Counted from the first letter of the stretch, positions 9,317 to 23,439 are shown. The stretch: DNA of 64,000 nt from Zonotrichia leucophrys gambelii (GCF_028769735.1 NC_088177.1:18482599-18546598), one strand, 5' to 3'. The notes: generated from the letters alone by a model not told the origin. Numbers and translations: made by a program.

Positions 9317-12300
9317 CCCTGAGCGCCGCCATCTCCCCTCTGCTGCCCAACAGCCCTCGGCATCACTGTGACCGTGGGTGGCTTTCAGCTTGGAAAGAGA
9401 GAGGAGAGGAAGTCTGAAGTCTATTTATATTAATATATTTTCAATTAAGTCAATGTACAATGCCTGCACAATGTAGCAGGCCCTTCCTCTTAACTTTTCC
9501 CTCATTTCTGCCAAGACAATTCACTCCCTCTAGCTAAAACAAGCTTCCTGAAGCCTTTACAAAAATTAGAAACAACAGCTAACACAGAATCAAAATAGGA
9601 GGTAGGCTTCATGGGACACAAGGCATGTAAAGTAACTGTGCAACTGCCAGGCTGGATTTCTCTTTCATATATTCATGACTGATGAATAACACGCAATTCA
9701 TTTCCACTAGTTCTTAAAGATTTAGCCCAGGCTGCAGCTGGCCATCTGAGTGGGCATGTGCAGCAGGATAAAGCCATCAAGTGGCAGTGGGGTGACTTTT
9801 TTCTTGGAGATGGTAGTGGGAGCCCCTGGTAGCTTATAATTCAGTCCCTGCCCCCCCAGTTCTGTATAATCAAGAATTTCCTAGGAAGATGGTAAAGGGT
9901 CTGAGGAGATCTGTGGTATGTGCCCCCTCAGGGGGAATAAGACTCCAACATTTTTTTACTCTCCAAGCACAAAAAGAGTAGAATACACACTAGAAACCTT
10001 TTGGTGATTCCCATTGCCACAAAGAAAAACTATGCTAGTGCCCACAAATTAACAGGTTTCTTTCTGAGATAATTTCCACCAATGCCTGCAAATAGCACCA
10101 GTGACTTTTTCTGTCCCCTCAGTTTCCTGTAAATCAAATCTCACACAGTCATGATACATTCATGACTCCCTCTAAAAACTTGTGGGTGATGGCTCAAACA
10201 AGCAATTGTTTAAAATTTACAAAAAAGACCTGAAGTACAGAGGTAAAAGGGATCAGTAAGTTCCTGCCAGCAATGAACAATAAGGAGAAGGGTAGAGGAG
10301 GGAAGTCCTGTCATTTCTCCCCCAGTGTGACCTGCCATAAGAAACGCGGCAAGATTTACTGTCTCATTAGATAAGAACCAACTGAGAAGGAAAGCAGATA
10401 GAAATGGGCCACCTGCAGCAAAAAACCTGTCATGACTCATAGTCCAACACCAGACAAAAGCCATGAGAAACCACGTGTCACTATTCCTGGTGTTCATAAA
10501 CTTCAGTGTTCAAGATGCCAAAAGTGATCATTAGTGATTGTAAGAGATATCAGGGGATACTTGAGATATCCCAGATTTAACTGTATTCAGAATCCCAGCT
10601 CAACTGTTGACTTATGTCCTCCATAATTCAACACCCAACAAAATTTTAGTTGCAGAAAGAGGTAAGGTTTTTTTGTGGTTTATGGTTTTTACTTTACTGC
10701 CTTAAGCAACAGCTAAGATAGACAATACTAGGCAGTTTGCTCCCTTTTCTCTCAGTAATTCCTGTTCAGCACAAGTTGCAGTTACCACAGTAAATAATTT
10801 GTCTCTGGGTCAAGGTCATGATCCTGTGTCAGCCTGAACACAGCACTGCCTTTGAAGCAAACAGGAGTCTTACACAGGCACAGTTAAGGGATCATGCTAC
10901 TAGCTTGTAATGCAAGCTGGAATGTCTTAGAATGAGAAATTATCTAAGATCTGAAGTTATTGTCTTGATACAGACTATTTGTAAATGGCAAAAGTCTTAT
11001 TGGTACCATGCCTGCTGTTCTCTCTATATTCTCATGAGATCTCTGCTCTAGAAAAAGTGCCTAAAAGTTCTTGGGTAATGGCTGCCTTTATGAAGTTTCT
11101 ATTGTGTTAGAAAAGTAAAGTTGTTCAAAGATGCATTTGGTGTTCCTTACTGCTTTGTAAAAGGTTTTTGTTTGGTTGTTGGTTTTTTTAAATAAACAAT
11201 TAAAACTAGCTTGTCCTCTAAAAACATGCCCTTTCAAAGCACTAGAACAAGCATAAGCAGGGGAAACAGCCTTTGAAAGAAAAATTACTTTGGACAAGTT
11301 TCGAATTTCAAACATAGCCTTTGTTTATATGTCACTGACAAAATGCCTCTCAAATATTCTTTGAAAGGTGATTACATTAGGCAGGGGCTATTTTAGCAAT
11401 TTCACATCTCATAGCACTATTGTATACAGGGATCTGTCCACCCACTTCCTTTGCTGCAGACACAGCTCCTTGAGCCTCTGCTCAGCTATCTTTCATCACT
11501 TCTAAAGCCACGAAGACTTTCTTTTCTTGCAAATTGATGCCAACCTTTTCTGTGCCTGGTTGGGTTGTGGCTTAGTAGGGGTGAAGCTACAAAACAAATA
11601 ACAGAACTTATCCTCTGAGATGCAGTAGTGATATTTGACAGCTTTCACATGAGCACTTATTAATGTCTGGTGGAGCTCAAGCCTCATTAGCTCCTATTTT
11701 AAAGATATGGTACACAGTAAAGGTCAGTACACAACCTGGAAATTTAGAAGCTTGGACTACATTCATAGTTTTGCTCTAGTTCTCTTTCTATAGAGAAATT
11801 TCTTGAGTGGCATTTTAGAAGGATGCTACTGATCTGGGAGAACGAGACTGACTAACAGTATACCAGACACATCCTCCTACTACACAAAAGCACAACTGAG
11901 AACCTCTAAAGTCACCTCTTGTTTTTTACATCTGTAAAAGGAAACAAACCTAACCCACTTAGCAATCAGAGAGGGTTTGTTTGCTGGAAATTGTAGTCTT
12001 GACACTGAACTTGCTAAGGCAGCTCTTACCCTTTCCCTGCCTAAGGAGGAGCAAAGTGCCTGCAGAATGGTCACACTTCTGTTCTGCATGAAGGCAGACT
12101 TGAGAAAGTCACCAAGGATCCTGCTCTGCTGCTTCCCAGCTTCTTGCCCTGACATGCACCCAAGGTCATTCAGTGTGAGAAGGAAAAGAGGTGAGGAGCC
12201 AAGTGAGTGCCCAAGGCTGTGCAGCAGGTCACTGGAAGGTTCCCCGGTCATTCCTGATTCCCTGTTCTGTGCATTCTTCCAGACCAGTCTGCCTCCCAGT

Positions 12301-15300
12301 CTGGGAGAACATTTCCAAAATGCAGGGCAGAATTCACTCTCAGAACACTTTGAATGATCTGCAAACTTTCTGTATTTAGGATCCTTTTCAACTGTTCCTT
12401 GGGACACAATATTTGGATTACTATAAAAGAAGACTGATAAAATATGCAACATATAGAAATTCCCTAGGAAAAATCATATGTGCTTATTATCTCTTTTTTC
12501 ACACATTTCAAATATTTAAAAACTTCATTCGTCCTATCACCTGGTTAGAATCAGTGATCAAGTCAACACAGGAAAGAAGCTTCAAAATCAGGGCTGAATC
12601 TTACATGTATCAATGCCAAAAATCCCATTCCTACAGTTGCATTAGGAGCAGCTTCTGCAGTGTAACACAAGTAACTAGGCTAAACTTTGCCTTTCAATGA
12701 TTTTAAGACCCAATTTACTGAAGGTTTATTGACAATAAATATAGTCGTATTTCCTTTCCTACATTGACAATTGTTGCTGTAGAGTGCATTCAAACTTTGA
12801 ATAAGCATTCAGATGATTCCCTTCTCATCTGTTCTGTTTCCAAAATCCGGAATTTTTGCAGCCTGATACAAATGAAAACAAACTTGTTGATAAAGTCAGC
12901 TAGAATTTAGAATAAGGAACACTACCAAAAAATTTTGCAAAATTTTCTGTCTTCTGTTGTATTTTGGGTTACTCCATCAGGCCTCCTTAACTTAATGAGT
13001 CATTTCTGTCGAACACAAAAGTACTTTTGCTGTTACTAAATCAAAGGAATTAATGAGCTGTAGGTTTTATAATCTGCATCCCTTTCTACACAGGGAATAG
13101 CAGTAGCCAAAAATCAAAGAGGTTTTAAGCAACATTTGCAGGCACATTGACTGCTGTGTCCATCCTTCCTTCCCTCAGCTCATAAACTACAAAGACACCA
13201 AACAACGATTATCACTGCAAAAGAAAATAAAAAATAAAAATCAGGTAACCCTGACTACATATAAAGTATTGGGGGGACGGGGGGAGGAAAGGGCATCTTC
13301 CACACAACGAAGAAACTCCCACTTATTTACCAGTCTCTACCTCAAGGTGAATAATGTTCCGCTATGAAGGAGCTCAGCCTGCAAGTACGTAACCCTTCAA
13401 AAGAGTGGCACTTTGGCAGACACATGCAGAGTTTTATTCCCCTGGACTATTCAGTAGGGTAATAAGTGAAGCAACTCAGCCACCATTCAGACAGCACTGT
13501 CTCACCGTGGTACCTGCCTTGAAGATATCACCAATTTTCTTTTTTGTCCCACTGGCCAAGCTGCAAATCTTGGATAAACTCCCCAGCATTTGCAACTTGC
13601 CAGCTTGTGTTCACCTTGACTTTAGATGGATACTATTGTTTTGCTGAATTATTCTCTTGCAGATCCTGCTGCCTTAGGTGTTTGAGACATTCCGTTTAAA
13701 CAGGTGGCTATAATTAATTATTCAAAATTATTTTTAGGAATTTGGATTCTTTTTCCTGACAGTGCATTAGTTCTAGGCATTGTACAAAAATAAGGCAATT
13801 GCATGCTGTTTTGGGTATTTGTGATTAAAAAAACATGCTCTAGCTCATTGTAATGTTTCTGTAGGCTGGCATTCTTTGTGAGAAATTTATTTCTTGTAGC
13901 TGCTTTGGGTTTATGTCAGTTGTATATTTTAAGAACAACATCCGCTAAAGCAGTCATGTGAAAAATGGAAATATACTTACTTCAAGAAAGTATTTATACT
14001 CTCATCTTCTTTCCATTCTCAGTGGGTCTTTAACAAATACTTGGTTGCTAGTGGAAAAAGGTCAAGAAGATTATTAAAAAATAATTAGGGAGTCAACAGA
14101 CGAGGGTGCTGCAAAGTATTGTTCTTACAAGCAACAGTATGAAGAAATAAGAAGAACAACAGAAGCTAAAATACACATAGAGAAACCATTATTCAGAATG
14201 CATAATACACTGAATTCTTGAACTTGTAAAGAAGTGGGCTGAATTTAGCCTTTAGTTAAAAAAACCTTGAAAAAGAAAAGGCAATAACCTGCAGTGTGCA
14301 GGTCAGGAGCCATCAACTTCCCACACAGCTCCTACTGTAGGTAGGAACAATAGGGAAGGTAAAGAGATCTTTGCACTACTGGCATTTTCCCCATATTCCC
14401 CCAGCCAGATGATGTGTTTGTAGACAAATACCATTCTAGAAACAACTGTCTCTTCACAGTATATTCTAGGCATCACTTTTCATTCTGCTATGAATTTTTT
14501 CAGTTAAAATGTAACCAAATTAAAATCCAAATTATTTAAAAGTGAGGCTAACAGCTACAAAGAGGGAAAACCCCACCAAACAAACCAAGCCAAAAAACCC
14601 CACAAAAATATTTACTCTTTTATTTCAGTATATATCTCATTTGTAATACATTAGGCTAACATTCTCCATAAGTTTTATTCTATTTCTTTAACCACCACAA
14701 AAATCTTTTAATCTGACCTTAAGCACTTCTTTTCCTGGGTGGAAATGTTTGCTTCCTTAATCACAAAATTAATTATTCTCAAGAAGCAGCCTGAACCAGC
14801 AAGGGCTGAGCTTAAATAGAGCCCCTGGCCTATGCTTCTGTGCCTCTAGGGGCAGGGCATGTAAGGGGAAGCCCCAGGTGAAGCTTATCACAGTCCCCAA
14901 ACCCTTTTGGCACTCAGGGCCCTGGCAATTATTGATCTGGCACTAAACTGTAGAAAGAAACTGAAAAGTAAAGTTGGAAAAGAAATTTTGGTGTCCTGGA
15001 AACAATGTGTACTGTTGCATTCATGGGGTGCTTAGACCAGGTGAGATGTGGAGTACCTGTGCATACCCATGTTGTGCTTGGGTTGAAAGGCATAGTACGA
15101 TTTATCTTTAGCCTCAGTGTTAATAAATTTACCTGAAGGATTTTCTTTGGTAATGTGAGCACTGGAACTTCATCCCAATAGATAACAATTGTAAATACTA
15201 TGGAGGCTGAGATTTTGGTCAGTGATGCATGATGCCCACTATAATACTGAAAATCTGAGATGAAATCCTGTGTCCCTACATTCATGCAAGATTTGCCACT

Positions 15301-18140
15301 GCTTTCCATGCAGCCAAGATCTTGCCTCAGGCAAAAGCAAAACTGCAGAGGTTACAATATCTGCTCTTCCACTCCAACTCCCAGAAACAAGACCTGCATG
15401 GCAGATGTATTATTATTTATTAATATGCAAACTTGCACAAACCTTATAATCTCAAATTATAACTGAGTGCTTTCCTAGTTGATAAATCACATTTCAAGAG
15501 TTTTTCAAATAATACTTCAACTATTTTTCTTTCTGGAGTAAAATGGGATGTCAAAGTATCAGCTCAAATAGCAAGAACTGTTCTTTTCAGATATACTGAA
15601 CACGAACAAGCTTCAGTTGGCAAAATCTGGTCATTGTTACAAAGCAAACCTTAGCTGGAGTTGTATGATGAGTTTGGACTTTCCACCTCAGAAGATGTCT
15701 ATATTGATTTGTTTATATGGGAAAACACAATTTCTGAAAGATTGATCTAAGAGAGAATGCTAGAAATTTGTTGTGGCACAACAGAAGACAGGGATAGATA
15801 ACAAAAGAACTGTGGGATAATTATAAGAAAAATAAAATACATCAGTAGAAAGAGATTTCATTCACTGCTGAAACTGCATGTAAAAGGTAATTCTACCTTT
15901 TGCTTTTCCTTTCTTAATGATGGAAAATCTAGTTGTACATTGTCTTGGCTAGGACCTGACAACAGTTTTACCAAGGGCAGGATGAGGTTTTATTTCTCGC
16001 TGAGCACTGGCCAGCCTGGGACATGAGTGTGTCATGCAATGCAGTCAGGACAGTCTTGTCCTGCTCTCCCCACCCTCGTTTGAACTGATTTGTTTTCCTC
16101 CCAGAGCTGCTGGTCAGTTGCTAATTGTAAGACCACGATGAAGCCTGACAGTTGTCTCTCATGCATTTATATTTTACAGAAAACAAAAGCTAGCTCTTAC
16201 AAATGCTCTGGGAAACCAATATTCCTCTGTTGCAAACAGGAACTGGGGGAACTGAGTCAACACTTTTGAGGAGGAGATGAACACCCTCATCTCATGGCCA
16301 CACACCCCCTTCAGTTCAGAGATGCAAATGCCACTGACAGCAATGTCCTCAGGAGGACCAGTACAGCAGAATTAGAAGGTCACTGAAACAGATTACTTTT
16401 CCCATCATTTTTCACAGTTGCTTTTTTATTTTTTTAACCTGGCATCTGTTCTCCCATGTGTGCGTACATATAAAGGCCGCTAACTCTAGCTGTTTCTTTA
16501 GGCACATTTCTGGGATGGGGATGGAAAAGACCTTTTTGTTGGAGAAAACGATATCAAGATTTGAGGCAGCAAACCTTCTCTTGCTTTCAAAGGCTTTGAA
16601 TTGCTGCAGTTACATGACACAGCCAGATAACTGGCTTAGCTGGCTCATTACATTCCTTCACAGGTGAGAAGATAATGGCTTAAAAGAGAGAATAAAAATT
16701 CACAACTTGCAAAGCACCTTTGGGTCTTCAATATACTGTGTACATCATTTGTACACATGTTTGTGAGATGGAGGAGGCAGGCCTGGGAGAGATATAGAAC
16801 AAGTAGGAATATAATTACACCTAAAAACTAATAAGGTGAAAGATCTATAGGAAGCTAATATCACCTTGTAGTTTCACAAGTTATTTTTAAGGACTGTCTA
16901 AAATCAGTGAGAATTTGATTGTGGCATTCACAGCTGTGATACTAATCGGTGAGCTCAGCTACAACACAAATCTGGCCTCAGGTTGATATTGATTGAACAT
17001 CTATTCAATCAATATAAAACCATAACCCATTCCTTTATTTCATCTAGTCTCAGAGTCTGCTGTCCCACACATTACATCTGAATAAACTGCAGCCTATGCT
17101 GTTTGCAGCAGGAATGACTCAATACACAAAGAATAGTGTGGTTCTACCACCTTTTCCACACTGGTGCTGCAGTGCTAACCAGCAGGGACAGATGCTGGAT
17201 GAGAAATTCTTCTGATAAAAGCCTGTGACAAGCATTTTCCTCTTAGTCAAAACTTGCAACAAAAGGGGGTGGGGGAAACAGCACCAGTAAGGAATATTTG
17301 CAAAGCAGCAAGAACTCAACATCTCTGGCTTTTGGGCCTTGGGACCAGGAATTTGCAACCTGGCCTGATTTTGGATTGCATGACAGGACCCTGAATTTGG
17401 ATTTAGCCCCAGCAGGCTAATTAGATATGCATGATAATCCAAACAGTATGAAAAAAGGTCTTTATTTAATTAGGCAAACAAAGTACTAATTTTTTTACCT
17501 TCACTCCTACTCACTTAAGTGTCCAAAGAACTCTCTTATAAAACTAACACAAACACAAAAAAAGCAGAGGGTGCTTTTACAAAGTACACTTGATCTGAAC
17601 AAAATGAAGAAAGATACAAAATGAGAGAAGATATAAAAGACAGAGAAACAGAATAAAGGCTGCCATTCCTCCTTCTCTTTTGTGAATATAGCTTATCGTT
17701 TATTATTCATATCACTTGTGTGCACCTCATGAAATGAAATTCAAGTTGGTAGAATACAGAGAATGAAGAACTCAACAGCTTCACTTTCCTGTGAAGGTGC
17801 ATGCATGTACATACCAGAGTGGACATTCCCACACACAGAAGCCCTCACAGGGAAGGGGGAGAAGCAAGGGCTGTGAGCAGGACTCCTACTGGGCAGGGGT
17901 CATCCTTGTCCTCACTCTTACCAAAATTCAAGTATTTACTCAAAGCCTGATTCTTTGAGACACCTTTCTTTGATCCTGCAATGTAAATCAGAATCTTGAA
18001 GTTCTGATGCCCAAAGAAAGGATGAGTAGGGAATAAGAGCAGGTTTCAATGGGAAGATCAGGTTCAAGCAGAAGGCAGCATGCCCTTTTTTAATTTCCAG
18101 GAGTTTTGGCTTTATAGCAAACATTTTAAGGAGCTATTAG
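9317..18140. other. gene-free AT-rich DNA, left part of the desert
   Basis: A short CpG-rich remnant (9317-9375) gives way to AT-rich, CpG-poor DNA. I see no exon, RNA gene or clear transposon. A minus-strand frame of 190 codons at 11880-12452 overlaps a plus-strand one of 126 codons (11977-12357), neither with a recognisable domain. There is a double G6 run at 13271-13284 and a perfect 12-bp hairpin at 16986-17015. Any older transposon fragments are too degraded for me to see. Confidence 0.6.
16986..17015. repeat. perfect 12-bp inverted repeat with ATTGATTGA arms
   Basis: The arms atattgattgaa (16986-16997) and ttcaatcaatat (17004-17015) are exact reverse complements with a 6-base loop, catcta. 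Each arm carries TGATTGA/TCAATCA, a PBX/HOX-type core, so the palindrome presents two such cores in opposite orientation. The stem is too short for a microRNA precursor. Confidence 0.85.
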
Positions 18141-19727
18141 TTAAAGCAAGAGAAAAGTATCTTCAATTCTGGAAAATACAATAGGGCAAACAACCCAAGA
18201 CAATCTGGATTTCCTTTCAGAACTATGATGCATGAGGTATCTCCCTATAGAAACAAAAAATGGATAAATATTTTTATGGAAGAACTGCCTATATAGCACA
18301 GATGAAGGCCTCCATTTTACATCCCAATAACCAGGGTGCATTCCAGAGGAAGGTATTCTAGAGACTGCTGTTGAGTCTGCCCTGGAATGCCTTTGTGTAG
18401 CAAAGCAAATGATTGCCCTGAGGGGATTTTCCCACTGCTCATAAAAAATGTCACAGCCTAGCCTTGTCCCATCTGTACTGTGCTTTCTCAGGGCAACATC
18501 AGTGCAACCCATTTGGAGAAGCCTGTGCTGTAAATAGTGATGTTTAAATGTTACACAGAACAGTGGCAATTTTTTTTTCCCACTTAAAATGTTAAGAAAT
18601 GAATATATTAAAAGCTGAGCACAACATGGTGTTTTACCAATAAAAACGTAGCAGGGCCAGATCAGCAAAGATTCAGAGCCTGTCTTCATTTGAAGGGGAA
18701 GGTTCAGGAGAACAGGGAATCGACAGGAGAAATTATGAGCGTACTTTGCACACAAACCACACAGCTTGTACTAGAATTGCAGCCAATAACTCTGCCCTGC
18801 CTGGCCCACCTTGTTTCCTTACTGGATGTAGGGAGATCTGAAGTTTGGCACAAGAAGTACTTCCAGTGAGAGAAGTCTAGGATGTGGTAGGGTCCAGGCA
18901 CACCTACATGTGTGCTCCATGGTCCCTCTGTCACAAAACCCACTGGATTTAAAGTGTAAGAGCAAAAAAAGTTTGGGTCTGTGATGTGTCTTCCAGCAAG
19001 CGCTGGAGTGCAGCTTAAGGCTTCCTCTTGGAGCAGACTGTAGGATATGGATGCAAATTTAGTATGTCTGAAAAAGAGAATAAACTCAAAGCTGTACAGC
19101 ACTCCCAGGATGACATGAGAGGCCAAGATCCTCAGCAGGCCTCCCTCTTAGACCGAGAGAGGCCTTGAAGTGGCATATGGGAAACCATGTCCTGACAAAA
19201 CCTTCCAGGTCTATCTATTGGCTAAAGCATTACTCCTTCATATAATCTGCAAGGCAGCATGGTTCCCTCCACCACAGTGTCCCAGCCCTGCACTGGGCAT
19301 ACAGAAAAAACCCACATGCCATGAAACTTTCTAATTTGTAGTGGCACTTAACAAGCCAAACATGCCCACAGTTATCAGAGGAGCAGCCTACTAGAGCAAA
19401 ACCTCTATTCTAATATTTACAATTGACTGCTTGCTACAATTGCATAGTGGCTGCCAGGAGGGCTTTGAGAGGTGGCAAGAACAAGGCAATAGTCATAGGT
19501 CAAAATATCAGTAAATGAGGGATTATTTGTTTTATACCCTTTGACTGAAATCTTTCCATTGCCTCCTTCCATACAATATAATGCTGTCCATGAATCTCCC
19601 CACAGTCATCTTAGAGGTTTCCACTGCACTTCTACAAACATTTCCTCATAGTGTGTCCATTTAGATACAAAATCGTTTAAGTGGAATGTGATTTACAAAA
19701 TGGACTTCTGCTTTTGACAAAGTAAAG

Positions 19728-19749
19728 GTAAGCCCATAGTAAGCCCATA
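19728..19749. repeat. perfect 11-bp tandem duplication
   Basis: gtaagcccata occurs twice in direct contact (19728-19738 and 19739-19749). The pair is flanked by a 7-bp inverted repeat, aaaggta (19724-19730) and taccttt (19748-19754). It is probably a replication-slippage duplication. Confidence 0.85.
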
Positions 19750-22700
19750 CCTTTTGCCCCAGTTCACTCAACAAACTTGTTGTTAGCAGATAAATCAATC
19801 TGGACTTGCCAGACTTGGATCTCTGCAGATGTGAATCTCCAAGGTAAAACTTTTTGATTTAGCAATCTAAAACCTCACGGAATACAGACAATAAAATACA
19901 TACTCTCTGATTCTTGGGGCCCTTTTTGCCTATTCTGAAATCCCTGTTTGTCTCTTACTGTCTGCATAAGAGGATGGAAATCCCTGTAGAAATAGAAAAT
20001 GGGCAGAACTGGAAACAATGGATGCTGACAAGCACACTATCATTATAGGTATTTATGTGCTGAGCATCAAATTGATAGTACCTTCATTTGTAACTTTTGC
20101 TCATCTGTTCACTATTATTAAATGAGCTCAGAAACCAGAGGAGATTTGAGAGTGACAGAGTGTAATTACACACTTTAGAAGAAGATTTTTTCATTGTGGT
20201 TTTAGAACATAACAACCTATTTAAAAAAAAAAACAGCAGAAAGAATGTGGGTATTTCAATTCAGCTACATTGCTGTCCTCAGAGAGCAGATGAATTTAAA
20301 AAAATCTGCTTTTTACTTTGGCTCCAACTAAATGTACAAACAATGCAAAGGCTACTAAAAGCTTTTCCCTTGAAATACACAACTCTGCTTAATGTAGCAT
20401 TTTGGAAACCTTTTTAAATAATGATTTTTTTCAATGTTGATTAACAATCTTATTATTTTTAGTTTTGTTGAGTGATTTATCTGCTTACTTTCATAACATC
20501 CATCTATACAGGAATTTGTATAGTCTAGCTGTAAAGTAGCTGTGTTTTATTTGTTCTATTTGATCTAGCAACAAAAAGCTAAATATTTTATGACTTTGAA
20601 TCAGCAATGGCAAATAGGTATATTGAAAATGAGGATCGGCAACAATGGGTAAGAAGAGATATGAGGGAAAACTAACAATTCTATCCATATGACTGTGCGA
20701 AATTACTAGCTTCAGCTTAAAGAGGATAGTGTCAGAAATTATTTCTTTAGGAAAAATGTGGCATATTGTTATTCTTGGTCCTGTGCAGTGAAGTTCTCCA
20801 GGGGCAACTCACCTTTAGTTTGAAGGCTCCATGTCACACGATGAGCCAGGTTTTACTCTTCATGGGGATCTTGTGGTTCCATGCTGCCACAGAGCGTCAG
20901 AGTCATCTGGCTATTGCCTTTTCATACAGAGATCATTTGGTTATTCCTCCACACACCATGCCTGCAGTCTATCCAAAAGTCACAGGAAAATATGTGTCAT
21001 TGTGCCTGAAAGAAGCACAGAAGTCCCTGGCCAAGGGAAATTTCACTTTGTGTGTTTTCCACCCTTATCAAAAGTTTATTGTGTTTGTCTCAGTGTAGGA
21101 CGTGTCTGCAAAAGCAAAGTACTACAGAACTACTTGAAAACTACCAATATTTATCTCACACCTAGGAAAAAAAGAAAGCAACCTCAAGAGACATAGACTT
21201 CCTAAACTGATCCAGCCAGCACATGAGCATCCTGAAATGATTGGCATTTAAGAACCCTCCAGTTACCACACACAGTCTCTTCTCTGCCACCTCCAGTGCC
21301 TCCATTTCATATCATGCAGCATTGTATTGCTGAGGCTCTGAGTAAGCAGAAGGCTTGAATGGTACCAGTGAACACAAGAAGATGGTATCTGTTTGCCTGG
21401 CAAAGGTATTTAGCTCCTGTCATTTGAATACTTTCTCATTTTGTGCAGGGTCTAGTGAGCTAATGTAATGATTTGAATTCAAGGAATAATCAGAACCATT
21501 ATTTCAGATAATAATTTTTCAAGCTACAAAACCTTTCTCCCCATTTCTGAAGAATACATGAAAATTTGAATATTTCCAAAGGGAAGGAACTTTTGGAAGG
21601 ACTTGTGATCAGTATGTATGGATACTTCTACACAAGTATGGTCCCATTTCAGAGTGAAGCCAAAAGAAGTTTTTGGTCTTTTCCTGGTTATTGCTAATCC
21701 ACTGCAAATGGAATAGTTCATCTTTTCCCATCTCCTGTCCTTTAGAACTCTCCAACCCAATCTGATACTGGTGGCAAACTAACGTAATAAGATGTTGTAT
21801 ATGTATTTGTGGATCAAAATAAAGTAAAGCATTAAAAGCATTTATTGTGTTGAAATTTTCTATGCCAATTTTCTGCTAAGAAGCAGAGATTCAAAAGGTC
21901 AGGGCTCTTGCAGTACAGAGTTAGTGGTATATTAGTTACAGTAATTCAGCCTGAAAATTCCAGGAGAAACAAACACAATGGAATGCCCTGAATTATAGGA
22001 GGCGACCACAGCTTTAATCAGCTCTTGGGAAAAGAGAAACATGCATTTGGTTATTGACAGTTGATAAACTCTATTATGAGGTTTGAAGAAACAAGGAGTT
22101 CTATGTTTTTTTTTTCTTTAAGTAAATGAGCTTTTGTTTTCTTGCTTTTCCCCCTGGCCCTGATTACAGAGCCTTTTTTTCCTCTTTACTAGACTGATAC
22201 ACTTTTAAAACTTATGATTTTTCCTGGCATTCAGGATTTTCAGACTCTCACTGGACTGTAAAGTCTGGGATGAGTATGCCTCTAAGTGATGTCTTGAAAT
22301 AAAGTCTAGGAAGCAGCAGAGATCCTGAGATGATTGATTCTGTACAATGGAACTGTGCTGATTACACAAAGGTCTTAAAATCCAAGGTCTGACTGAAGCC
22401 TTTGAAAGAAAATTCAGCCAGGCCTTTTCAGTCAGGTTAACATGCTTGTTTTCAGGAAACACCTATTGTCACAATTCCTTCACTGAAGAAGTTATCACTG
22501 AATTTTTCTTATTGTAAAAAACTCTGCTTCAGAACGTAAGTCATTATTTAAAGATGAAGATAGAGGAGGAAAGGGCATACACTGTCATGGCTTTCTCAAC
22601 AGCACTATCATCAATATATTAAGCCAATGCAAAATGATCACCAAAAACAGAAGCAGTGCCTTAAGGTACTATTTGAGTTTGCATAGGGCCTGAAACACAA

Positions 22701-22820
22701 GCTTGGAGATGTACAAATGCCCCATTCATTTCCAATGTTTGATTACTCCACAACTTTTAAGTTACATGTTGATGTTACATTAAATTGGTAATTGTATCAG
22801 AGAATTTCAGAAGGGCAATC

Positions 22821-22850
22821 AACCTCCCAGTGGAGGTTGTTCCTCCACTG
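22821..22850. repeat. two overlapping, mutually exclusive hairpins
   Basis: A 9-bp perfect stem, cagtggagg/cctccactg (22828-22836 and 22842-22850), has a 5-base loop. Its left arm overlaps a second 7-bp perfect stem, aacctcc/ggaggtt (22821-22827 and 22832-22838). The two cannot form together. No gene is nearby, so a role is unknown. Confidence 0.8.
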
Positions 22851-23439
22851 TCCAGAGTGAAATATGAGACATCTAAAGCAAGCAAACTCAACTTTATTTA
22901 CAGGTGTGGGCATTTAAAATTTCATTATTTTCAAGCCCATGGAGTGATATTTCTTCCCTTTGTAATTGACTAGGATTTTTCATCAACATGTTTCATCAAC
23001 ATTTTCTGCCTTGTCCAGAAGCATTAGGAATCCATACACAATACCAGAACAGTGTGAACACCAGAAAATGAAAGAAATAATTACTGAATCAAGGAACATC
23101 ACAAAGCCATGAAAAGAGGAAACCAAGGCAGTTTGACCATCTTTTTTTGACATTATCCTCTGGCAATTAATTCCAAAGGATAGGCTCTTTTTAAAAAAAT
23201 AATGTTTCATTACATTGCCTTGCCAAATAACAGTGTGTACCAGCTGTCAGGTTTTCTCCTCTTCAAGCAATGCTGCCACAATTTCCTATCAAGTAATTGC
23301 CCTCACAAGCAGGTACTGGAATAACATGGGACAAAGAGTTTTGTTGTGTTCCTTTGAAAGACATTTGAGTCAGAGGTTAAAGAAATCACTGCTCCAGAGG
23401 CTCTTAAACATGTCATTGTCATAATATAAAAACTGACTT

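Noticed and set aside
10210..10497. Hydrophobic 95-codon minus-strand frame that could suggest a retroviral envelope remnant or membrane protein.
   Set aside because: I see no envelope or other family motif and no flanking retroviral sequence. Hydrophobic runs are common in chance frames of this composition.
13271..13287. G-quadruplex from two G6 runs.
   Set aside because: Only two long runs with a short tail; it does not meet the four-run rule unless the runs are split without loops.
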